A DNA stretch of 64,000 nucleotides from Curtobacterium flaccumfaciens (lineage in GTDB: Bacteria > Actinomycetota > Actinomycetes > Actinomycetales > Microbacteriaceae). Positions 51,044 to 58,245 of the stretch are shown piece by piece (position 1 is the first letter of the stretch; each line of letters opens with the position of its first letter). The stretch lies in contig NZ_JABMCF010000040.1 of assembly GCF_013359815.1 (NCBI RefSeq), positions 62,001-126,000 of the forward strand, read 5' to 3'. The notes under the pieces were generated by a model, which was not told where the DNA came from, did no database searches, and saw only the letters and a list, made by a program, of their open reading frames with translations. The position numbers were made by a program, and so were the translations under genes.

Positions 51044-52540
51044 CTACGCGGCGGGGCCGGCGGTCAGGGTGATCGTGACCGTCTTCGCGGCGCCGGTGCT
51101 GTCGGTGTAGCGGACGCTCACCTTGTCGCCCACCGAGTGCGACTGGACGACCTTGGTGAGCTGGTCCGAGCTCGTGACCGCGGTGCCGTCGATGCTCGTG
51201 ATCGTGTCCCCGGCGGTCAGGCCGGCGCTCGCGGCGCCGGAGCCCTCGACCGTGCCGGCGACGGCGACGCCGCCCGTGGTGCCGGAGGTGTTGCTGACCT
51301 CGACCCCGAGGAACGCGGGCAGCCCGATGGTGATCGTGCTCGAGGACTCCCCGGCGAGGATCTTCTCGGCGATTGTCTTCGCGGTGGTGATCGGGATGGC
51401 GTAGCCGGTGACGTCGGCCGTGCCGGAGGACGCTGCCGTGGCCATGCCGACGACCTCGCCCTCGCTGTCGAGCACCGGTCCGCCGGAGTCGCCGGAGACG
51501 ATGTCCGCCGAGATCTCGATCAGGCCGGTCAGGGACTCGGTGCCGGTGCCGGACTCGCTCTGCACCTGGATGTCCTGGTCGGTCGCGGTGACGGTGCCCT
51601 CGGCGGCGACGAGGTTGCCGGTGCCCTCCGCGTTGCCGACGTCCTTGACGGTGTCACCGGTGCTCGGCTCGCCGTCGTCGTCGAGCGTGACCGTGGACAG
51701 CCCCGAGGCGTTCTCGAGCTTCAGGACGGCGACGTCGTTCGTGGCGTCGGCCCCGACCACGTCGGCCTTGTACTCCTTGCCGGTGGTCTCGTCGGTGACG
51801 GTGATGCTCGTCGCGCCCTGGATCACGTGGTTGTTCGTCAGGATCGTGCCGTCGGAGGTCAGGACCATGCCCGTGCCGGCTGCCTGTGACGACTCGTCGT
51901 AGTTCAGGACGGTGTTGATGGTCACGACGCCCTTCTTGTCGGCGGCCGTCGCCGCGGTGGCGGGGGACTGGGTCGTGCCGGTGCCGGTGCTGCCGTCACC
52001 GCTGGTGCCGCTGCCGCTGCCGTCGCCGGGCACGGTGAAGCCGTTCGTGCCGTCGCTGCTGCCGGTGCCGCCGGTGCCGTCGGTGCCGGATCCGGTGTCG
52101 GGGAGCGTGGTGGTGCCCTGCGACTGGCTCGAAGTCGTGGTCGTCCCCTGCGAGGACAGACCGAGGGCGGTGCCACCGGCCGCACCGACGATGGCGAGCG
52201 CGGCGATGCCGGAGCCGATCATCAGTCCCAGCCGACGCGGGCGCTTCGTCGTACCGGGGTGGTTCGCGGTCGCCGCCGAGTACGCCCACGCGTGGTTCGC
52301 GCCGGCGAGGGCGGGGCTGCCGATCAGGTACGGGCCGCGGCCGTCCGGTGTGTAGGCGTAGGGGCCGGAGCCGTCCGGACCGTAGAGGTAGGGACCGGAG
52401 CCGTCGAACGCGTACGCCGGGCGCAGGGAGGCCGGGTCGGCGTGCGGCGCCTCCCAGTGCATCCCGGGAGCCTGCTGCTGCGCGGCGGGGGTGCCGTCCT
52501 CGTCGTGGTCGGCGGCTGCGGGGTTCGGGGTCTCGTTCAT
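51044..52540 (-). CDS. Membrane-anchored HtrA-like serine protease (S1C) with PDZ domain
   Basis: 498 residues. A cytoplasmic N-terminal region (1-100) has a GSGPYxYxPDG repeat; a membrane helix (about 105-128) and a Gly/Ser/Thr linker lead to the trypsin-like domain (about 200-385). The triad is His in ILTNNHVI, Asp in DATNDVAVL and Ser352 in SGDSGGP. A PDZ domain (about 400-495) ends the protein. It should degrade or check misfolded proteins outside the membrane. ATG at 52540 has GGAGAG five bases upstream. Confidence 0.92.
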   Translation of the reverse strand: MNETPNPAAADHDEDGTPAAQQQAPGMHWEAPHADPASLRPAYAFDGSGPYLYGPDGSGPYAYTPDGRGPYLIGSPALAGANHAWAYSAATANHPGTTKRPRRLGLMIGSGIAALAIVGAAGGTALGLSSQGTTTTSSQSQGTTTLPDTGSGTDGTGGTGSSDGTNGFTVPGDGSGSGTSGDGSTGTGTTQSPATAATAADKKGVVTINTVLNYDESSQAAGTGMVLTSDGTILTNNHVIQGATSITVTDETTGKEYKADVVGADATNDVAVLKLENASGLSTVTLDDDGEPSTGDTVKDVGNAEGTGNLVAAEGTVTATDQDIQVQSESGTGTESLTGLIEISADIVSGDSGGPVLDSEGEVVGMATAASSGTADVTGYAIPITTAKTIAEKILAGESSSTITIGLPAFLGVEVSNTSGTTGGVAVAGTVEGSGAASAGLTAGDTITSIDGTAVTSSDQLTKVVQSHSVGDKVSVRYTDSTGAAKTVTITLTAGPAA

Positions 52541-52680
52541 CGGTGCTCTCCGGTCGTCCCTCGACGGCCCGGTCGGGCGTCGATGGAGACCAGTACACGG
52601 CGCTTCCCCATGACAAGCCTATGAACGAACCCTGCGCACGCTCCGGGCTTGCTCGGGGGACGCCGAGTGGGGCTCCGGCG

Positions 52681-52699
52681 TTAGGGTGGCCTTACTTCC
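52681..52699 (+). promoter_or_regulatory. DtxR/IdeR-like iron box over the fecCD promoter
   Basis: TTAGGGTGGCCTTACTTCC matches 12 of 19 positions of the consensus TTAGGTTAGGCTAACCTAA and contains the -10-like TAGGGT. A repressor here would block transcription of the two iron permeases when iron is plentiful. Confidence 0.55.
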
Positions 52700-53734
52700 A
52701 TGCCTCCGTCGACGTCCACGCCCCCGGCTCCCAGCTCCGTCCCCCGACTCGTCGGTGCGACCGTGCTGGCGGTCGTCGTCCTCGCCGTGGCGTGTGCGCT
52801 GTCGATCGCGTACGGCTCGCGGCCGATCCCGCTCGGCACCGTCCTCGACACGGTGATGCACCCCGGGCGGAGCGACGAGGTCGGGCTCATCGTGCTCGGC
52901 AACCGCGTGCCCCGCACCGTCGTCGGACTGCTCGCCGGAGCCGCGCTCGGGGTGGCCGGGGCCGTGATGCAGGGCGTCACGCGGAACCCGCTCGCCGACC
53001 CGAGCGTCCTCGGCATCAACTCCGGGGCGACGCTGGCCGTGGTGGCCGGGATCGCGGTCTTCGGCGTGAGCGGCACGGCTGCCTACCTGCCGTTCGCCTT
53101 CGTCGGGGCCGCCCTCGCCGCCGTGCTCGTGTACGGGATCGCGACCGTCGCCCGTCGAGGCCTCTCGCCCGTCGGGCTCGCCCTCGCCGGAGCCGTGGTC
53201 GCCGCCGCGCTGTCGTCGGTCACCACTGCGGTGCTCGTGACCGACCAGAGCCTGCTCGACCAGCTGCGCTTCTGGCAGGTCGGTGCCCTCGCCGGCAAGG
53301 ACCTCGGCACGGCGGGGATCATCACGGCGCCGGTGCTCGTGGGGCTGGTGATCGCGTTCGGTCTCGGCCGGTCGCTGAACACCCTCGCGCTCGGGGACGA
53401 ACTCGCGGCGTCGCTCGGACAGCGGGTCGTGCTCGTCCGCGCCGTGGGCGGTCTGGTCGCCGTGCTGCTCGCCGGGTCCGCTGTGGCCGCCGCCGGGCCG
53501 ATCGCCTTCGTCGGGCTCGCCGTGCCGCACGCCGTCCGCCGGCTGAGCGGCCCCGACCACCGCTGGACCATCCTGCTGTCGGCGATCGTCGCCCCCGCAC
53601 TGCTGCTCGTCGCCGACGTGATCGGTCGCGTCGTGGCGTACCCCGGGGAGCTGCAGGTCGGCATCGTCACGGCGTTGATCGGGGCGCCGGTGTTCATCGC
53701 GCTCGTGCGGTCGAGGGCGGTGCGGGGACTGTGA
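52700..53734 (+). CDS. FecCD-family iron-siderophore ABC permease 1
   Basis: 344 residues with 9-10 membrane segments. GNRVPRTVVGLLAGAALGVAG and MQGVTRNPLADPSVLGINSGA, here quoted as RNPLADPSVLGINSGA, are the BtuC/FecD signature. It forms half of the channel for ferric siderophore import. The next gene encodes the other half, with a four-base overlap. No ATPase or binding protein lies nearby in the window. Expression is probably iron-controlled through the box just upstream. Confidence 0.92.
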   Translation: MPPSTSTPPAPSSVPRLVGATVLAVVVLAVACALSIAYGSRPIPLGTVLDTVMHPGRSDEVGLIVLGNRVPRTVVGLLAGAALGVAGAVMQGVTRNPLADPSVLGINSGATLAVVAGIAVFGVSGTAAYLPFAFVGAALAAVLVYGIATVARRGLSPVGLALAGAVVAAALSSVTTAVLVTDQSLLDQLRFWQVGALAGKDLGTAGIITAPVLVGLVIAFGLGRSLNTLALGDELAASLGQRVVLVRAVGGLVAVLLAGSAVAAAGPIAFVGLAVPHAVRRLSGPDHRWTILLSAIVAPALLLVADVIGRVVAYPGELQVGIVTALIGAPVFIALVRSRAVRGL

Positions 53735-54762
53735 GGCGGCTGTTCGGTTCCGGCCGCCCGCGGTCCGGCGGTCTGCGCCGCTCGGCCGGCCTGCGTCGTG
53801 AGGTCGCGGTGCTCGTCGCCGTGCTCGTGGTCGTCGTGGTGCTCGTCCTGGTCGGGCTCGGCGCCGGTTCGATCCCGCTCACCCCGGGCCAGGTACTCGC
53901 CTCCCTGTTCGGCCAGGGGGACCGGATCTCGGACTTCGTCATCGGGCAGCTCCGCGGGCCGCGGGTGCTCGGTGCCGTCCTCGTCGGCGCCAGTCTCGGC
54001 GTCGCGGGCGCGATCGTGCAGAGCGTCGTGCGGAACCCGATCGCGAGCCCCGACGTCATCGGGATCACCTCGGGGGCCAGCGCCGCCGGACTCACCGCCA
54101 TCGTGCTGTTCGGTGCCAGCGGTGGCACGCTCTTCTCGGTCGTGGTGGTCGGCGCGGTGGTGGTCTCGATCGTCATCGCCGGGCTCGCCTGGCGACGGGG
54201 GATCACCGGCAACCGGGTGATCCTCGTCGGGATCGGCGTCGCGGCGATCTGCCTGAGCATCACCGGCTGGATGCTCACGAGCGGCACCGTCACCCAGGCC
54301 GGCACCGCGCTGCTCTGGCTCTCCGGCAGCCTGAACGCCGTCGACCGCGACCTGGTCGGGGTGCTCGGCGTCGCGTTCGTCGTGCTCGTCGTGCTCGCGC
54401 TGCTGCAGTCCGCCCGTCTGCAGGTGCTGAGCCTCGGGGACGAGGTCGCCGCCGCACTCGGACTCCGGCCGGACCGGGCGAAGGTGCTCCTGCTCCTCAC
54501 CGCCGTGTGCCTGACCGCCGCAGCCGTCGCCACCGCGGGGCCCGTCTCGTTCGTGGCGCTGATGTCTGCGCCGATCGCCCGACGCCTGGTCGGCGGCGGA
54601 CGGGTGGCGCTCGCGCCGGCCGCTGCCGTCGGTGCCGCGATCACGCTCGGCAGCGACCTGCTGGCACAGTTCGCCTTCCCCGGCACCGCGCTGCCGGTGG
54701 GCGTGGTGACGGGCGTCGTGGGGGCGCCGTACCTGCTCTGGTTGCTCGCGCGGGGACGGTGA
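53731..54762 (+). CDS. FecCD-family iron-siderophore ABC permease 2
   Basis: 343 residues, paralogous to the preceding gene: GPRVLGAVLVGASLGVAGAI and RNPIASPDVIGITSGASA match the BtuC-family core. The two should pair as a heterodimer. The GTG start at 53731 overlaps the previous stop (GTGA), fixing it against a much longer shadow frame. Downstream of it lie two rough copies of a GGGTCSCACG word (54765-54805), then the garA promoter. Confidence 0.92.
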   Translation: MRRLFGSGRPRSGGLRRSAGLRREVAVLVAVLVVVVVLVLVGLGAGSIPLTPGQVLASLFGQGDRISDFVIGQLRGPRVLGAVLVGASLGVAGAIVQSVVRNPIASPDVIGITSGASAAGLTAIVLFGASGGTLFSVVVVGAVVVSIVIAGLAWRRGITGNRVILVGIGVAAICLSITGWMLTSGTVTQAGTALLWLSGSLNAVDRDLVGVLGVAFVVLVVLALLQSARLQVLSLGDEVAAALGLRPDRAKVLLLLTAVCLTAAAVATAGPVSFVALMSAPIARRLVGGGRVALAPAAAVGAAITLGSDLLAQFAFPGTALPVGVVTGVVGAPYLLWLLARGR

Positions 54763-54887
54763 CGCCGGGTCGCACGAGTCGATGACGTCGGGTCCCACGG
54801 GTCGCTGACGCGGCTCGTGCGTTCGCGGATCGCGGAAGTCCCTCCACAGTCCCAGATCGGGGCTGCCGCTCGGGGCTTCGTTTCCGA

Positions 54888-54893
54888 TACGCT
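54888..54893 (+). promoter_or_regulatory. -10 element of garA
   Basis: TACGCT, followed after about 27 bases by the garA ATG with AGGAGG. This is one of the few genes here with a clear leader and ribosome site. Confidence 0.5.
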
Positions 54894-54920
54894 GGTGGGC
54901 CAAGAGGAGGAGGTCCACCG

Positions 54921-55400
54921 ATGCCAGATCCAGTGGTCCCGCAGCCGGGCGGTCAGAAGACCCCGGAGCAGCGGCTGGTCGACACCACGCTGACCTTCAG
55001 CATGGACATGGGCGCGGCGCTCACCGCCGAGTCCGGTGTCTCGACCGAAGAACGTGAAGCCGTCAACGCACTGCCCTCCGGGTCAGCGTTGCTCGTGGTC
55101 CGTCGCGGCCCCAACGTGGGTGCGCGGTTCCTCCTCGACTCCGACGTCACGACGGCCGGTCGACACCCCGACGCCGACATCTTCCTCGACGACGTCACCG
55201 TGTCGCGCAAGCACGCGCAGTTCCTGCGCCACGGCACGAGCTTCAGCGTCAAGGACAACGGTTCCCTGAACGGCACGTACTTCGACGGTGTCCGCATCGA
55301 CGAAGCGCTGCTCACCGACGGGGCCGAGGTCCAGGTCGGCAAGTTCCGCCTGACGTTCTACGCATCTCGGGTCGACCTGGCGCGCCTGGCGAACGCGTAG
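54921..55400 (+). CDS. garA: FHA-domain metabolic regulator GarA/OdhI
   Basis: 159 residues. The FHA domain (about 55-150) has GPNVGARFLLD, TTAGRHPDADIFLDD, VSRKHAQF and DNGSLNGTYFDG, with the phosphothreonine-binding Arg, Ser and Asn. The N-terminal VDTTLTFSMDM replaces the ETTSVFRADF phosphorylation motif of Mycobacterium; Thr22/Thr23 are the likely kinase targets. GarA/OdhI inhibits 2-oxoglutarate dehydrogenase and tunes glutamate metabolism. AGGAGG lies eight bases before the ATG. It is followed by ftsR with one base shared, as in the mycobacterial order. Confidence 0.9.
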   Translation: MPDPVVPQPGGQKTPEQRLVDTTLTFSMDMGAALTAESGVSTEEREAVNALPSGSALLVVRRGPNVGARFLLDSDVTTAGRHPDADIFLDDVTVSRKHAQFLRHGTSFSVKDNGSLNGTYFDGVRIDEALLTDGAEVQVGKFRLTFYASRVDLARLANA

Positions 55401-56104
55401 TGGCCGCACGGTCCGCTGCGGCCCGGGCGGGGTCCGCGGCACCGGACCTGCTCACCATCGGGCAGGTCCTCGCTCGCCTCAAGCCCGAGTTCCCGGACCT
55501 GTCGAGCTCCAAGCTGCGGTTCCTCGAAGAGCGTGAGCTCGTCACCCCGATCCGCACGGCCAGTGGGTACCGCAAGTTCTCCGCTGCCGACCTCGAGCGG
55601 CTCCGGGTGATCCTCGGGTTGCAGCGTGACCACTACCTGCCGCTCAAGGTCATCAAGGAGTACCTCGCCGACCTCGATGCCGGACGCGAACCCGTTCTGC
55701 CCGGCGGAGGAGACGCCCCGAAGCCGTCGATCCTCGGCCGCGAACGCCGGTACACCCGCGACGAGACGGTCCGGGCAGCCGGCGCCTCACCGATGCTCCT
55801 CGCCGACGCGGTCTCTGCTTCGCTGCTGCCGGCCACCGACACCTACGGCGACGACGGCGTCTCCGTACTGAAGGCCCTGGTCGAACTGCAGCGAACGGGG
55901 ATCGAGCCGCGACACCTCCGCACGCTGCGCAGCACCGCCGAGCGTGAGGTCGGTCTCATCGAGTCCGCCCTCATGCCGGTCTCCCGCCGGGGTGACGCGA
56001 CCTCGCGTGCGAAGGCCACCGAGCTCGCGCGTGAGATCGCCGGGCACCTCGAGATCATCCGGTCGAACCTCATCCGCCAGGCCATCGGTCGTCTCGACGC
56101 ATGA
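55400..56104 (+). CDS. ftsR: MerR-type regulator FtsR
   Basis: 234 residues. A MerR winged helix (about 17-85) with LTIGQVLARLKPEFPDLSSS and SGYRKFSAADLERLR, then an extended helical region. In Corynebacterium FtsR activates ftsZ; Rv1828 is the mycobacterial form. Start is GTG at 55400, sharing its G with the TAG of garA, so translation is coupled. Confidence 0.88.
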   Translation: MAARSAAARAGSAAPDLLTIGQVLARLKPEFPDLSSSKLRFLEERELVTPIRTASGYRKFSAADLERLRVILGLQRDHYLPLKVIKEYLADLDAGREPVLPGGGDAPKPSILGRERRYTRDETVRAAGASPMLLADAVSASLLPATDTYGDDGVSVLKALVELQRTGIEPRHLRTLRSTAEREVGLIESALMPVSRRGDATSRAKATELAREIAGHLEIIRSNLIRQAIGRLDA

Positions 56105-56288
56105 CGCCGTCCGGTGCTCCGACAGGGCTTGTGTGTCAGTGGCCGAGGCGTATCCTCGACACGCCGGACGCGCCGGGTCGGATGTCCCGCGCGGGAGCGG
56201 TCGGAGTCGCTACCGTGGACCTCGGAACAACTCTCAACCCGTCGTTGAAGCTTCGGGTGGGAGCTCGATCGTCGTGGAAGGCAAGCTC

Positions 56289-56849
56289 ATGAGTGGGAAC
56301 GACACCCCTGGCACCGAGTCTGATGTGACCCGGTACGACCTCGGGCTGCTCTTCACCGATGGTCTGCCCGAGCACGACGAGCAGAACGGCTACCGCGGCA
56401 CCGTCGCCGCACGGGCAGCCGGCATCTCGTACCGACAGCTCGACTACTGGGCCCGCACCGAACTCGTGCAGCCGACGATCCGCGGGGCCGCCGGCTCCGG
56501 GTCGCAGCGCCTGTACGGGTTCCGCGACATCCTCGTGCTCAAGCTCGTGAAGCGCCTGCTCGACACGGGCATCTCACTGCAGCAGATCCGCACCGCGGTC
56601 AACCAGCTCCGTGAGTCCGGCGTCTCCGACCTGGCACAGACCACGCTCATGTCCGACGGCGCCTCGGTGTACCTCTGCACCTCTGATGACGAGGTCATCG
56701 ACCTCGTGTCCCGCGGCCAGGGTGTCTTCGGCATCGCGGTCGGCAAGGTCCTGCGCGAGGTCGAGAGCTCCCTGGTCGAGCTCGACGCCACCGCGGCGGC
56801 CGACCCCTCCGACGAGCTCGCCGCTCGTCGCGCTTCCCGCGCTTCCTGA
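56289..56849 (+). CDS. Second MerR-family regulator (Rv1830-like)
   Basis: 186 residues. YRGTVAARAAGISYRQLDYW begins the MerR helix; a dimerising helix follows (LKLVKRLLDTGISLQQIR) and a small C-terminal domain VFGIAVGKVLREVESSL. In mycobacteria the equivalent gene is the third of the garA cluster. ATG at 56289 has GGAAGG seven bases upstream. The 184-base gap before it contains TCAAC-CCGTC-GTTGA (56234-56248), a possible operator. Confidence 0.85.
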   Translation: MSGNDTPGTESDVTRYDLGLLFTDGLPEHDEQNGYRGTVAARAAGISYRQLDYWARTELVQPTIRGAAGSGSQRLYGFRDILVLKLVKRLLDTGISLQQIRTAVNQLRESGVSDLAQTTLMSDGASVYLCTSDDEVIDLVSRGQGVFGIAVGKVLREVESSLVELDATAAADPSDELAARRASRAS

Positions 56850-56884
56850 CCGTTTCGGTTCCGGCCGAGCGGTCGCGAACCGTC

Positions 56885-57320
56885 GTGTGCGCGTCGCCGA
56901 GGTGTCACGAACTGTCGGCTGTGACTTCGCCGGCCGACAGTTGGTGACCTTTCGGCGGACGTGAGCGGCATGTTGTTGCCGCTGGGCGAGCCGGGGTCGG
57001 GCGTGTCTGCCGGGACCGGGGTGGGCCTCCCGGCAGTCGCCGAGGTGTCACGAACCGCCGTGTGCGCGTCGCCGAGGTGTCACGGACTGTCGCCCGCGAC
57101 GCTGCCTGCCGACAGTTGGTGACCACTCGCCGGACGTGAGCGGTGTGTCGTGACCGCTGGCCGAGCCGGGGTCGGGCGTGTCTACCGGGGCCGGGGCGGG
57201 CCCCCCGGCAGTCGGCGCGTGGTCACGAACCGCCGTGTGCGCCTCGCCGAGGTGTCACGATCTGTCGCCTGCGGGGCTGCTAGCCGACAGTTGGTGACCG
57301 CTCGGCGGACGTGAGCGGCA
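56885..57320. repeat. Tandem 175-bp repeats, three copies
   Basis: GTGTGCGCGTCGCCGAGGTG starts at 56885 and 57060 and, with one change, at 57235: an exact period of 175 bases. Each unit holds an ACTGTCGG-type arm and its complement CCGACAGT, then CGGACGTGAGCGG and a GGGCCTCCCGG-like word. It fills most of the 523-base gap 56850-57372, where I see no gene. Confidence 0.85.
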
Positions 57321-57372
57321 TGTCACGCGACCGCGACCGCGACCGCGAAAACGCGACCGCACGAGCACCGAC

Positions 57373-58185
57373 CTACGCGGCGCCACCCTCGGCGTACGGA
57401 CCGATCTTGCCGGTGCGCATGATGCGCTCGAGCAGCTGGTCGAAGTTCTTCGCCATCTCCTGCGCGGACTCGCCGGGCCAGACGTGCAGCGGCTTCGCGG
57501 CGCCCTGCGCCTGCTGCAGCGACGTGCGCTCCGGCAGCTGCGGGGAGAGCACGAGCGGGCCGAACATGTCCCGGAGTTCCTTGATGCGGAACTGGTGCTC
57601 GAGCGACTGCACCCGGGCACGGTTCACGATGATGCCGAGGGGCTGCAGGCGTGGGGAGAGGCCGCGGCGGATCTCCTCGATCGCGCGCAGCGCACGGTCG
57701 GCGGCGGCGACGGAGAACAGGCCGGGCTCGGTGACGACGGTGACGCGGTCGGACGCGGCCCACGCGGTGCGGGTCAGGGCGTTCAGCGACGGCGCGCAGT
57801 CGATGAGGACGAGCTCGTAGTCCTGCTCGACGTTGGCCAGGGCCTCTTCGAGCTTCCAGATGTCGCGGATCGACGGGTGCGGCCCGTCGAAGTTGATGGC
57901 GGAGGGGGAGCCGACCATGACGTCGATCTTGCCCTGCGACCCCTTCGTCCAGCCCGAGGGGGCGATCGCCTGACGGACGATCTTCTCCTTCGGGTTCTCG
58001 AGGACGTCGGCGACGTTGAGGTGGCCGGCGAGGTTGATGTCGAGGCCCGTCGAGACGTCGGACTGCGGGTCCAGATCCACCACCAGCGTGCGCAGTCCCT
58101 TGGCGAACGCGGCCGAGGTCAGGCCGAGCGTCACCGTCGTCTTGCCGACACCACCCTTGAGGGAGCTCACGCTGAGTACATGCAC
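57373..58185 (-). CDS. Orphan ParA-family ATPase
   Basis: 270 residues. The deviant Walker A SSLKGGVGKTT with signature Lys, then VVDLDPQSD and VLIDCAPSLNALT, mark ParA/Soj. No ParB gene follows, so this is probably a PldP-like orphan that acts in cell-division or cargo placement rather than chromosome partition. GTG at 58185 (VHVLSVSSLKGG) is chosen because TAACGT ends eight bases upstream; GTG at 58206 would add seven residues. Confidence 0.85.
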   Translation of the reverse strand: MHVLSVSSLKGGVGKTTVTLGLTSAAFAKGLRTLVVDLDPQSDVSTGLDINLAGHLNVADVLENPKEKIVRQAIAPSGWTKGSQGKIDVMVGSPSAINFDGPHPSIRDIWKLEEALANVEQDYELVLIDCAPSLNALTRTAWAASDRVTVVTEPGLFSVAAADRALRAIEEIRRGLSPRLQPLGIIVNRARVQSLEHQFRIKELRDMFGPLVLSPQLPERTSLQQAQGAAKPLHVWPGESAQEMAKNFDQLLERIMRTGKIGPYAEGGAA

Positions 58186-58193
58186 GTTGAGCA

Positions 58194-58212
58194 ACGTTAC
58201 CGCCACTAGGGT
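58194..58212. promoter_or_regulatory. Back-to-back -10 elements of parA-like gene and pyc
   Basis: TAACGT on the minus strand (58199-58194) and TAGGGT on the plus strand (58207-58212) are only seven bases apart. The polymerase footprints must overlap, so the two promoters probably compete. Confidence 0.5.
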
Positions 58213-58245
58213 TGTCTCACCTCAACCCGGGCTGAAAGGGACGTC

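Noticed and set aside
52348..53730. Apparent long N-terminal extension of the second FecCD permease
   Set aside because: It is an Arg/Pro-rich out-of-frame reading of the first permease; GTG at 53731 with the GTGA overlap is the sensible start.
56885..57320. Possible CRISPR array from regularly spaced repeats
   Set aside because: The units are 175 bp with no 30-40 bp repeat/spacer alternation, spacers are repeated too, and there are no cas genes.
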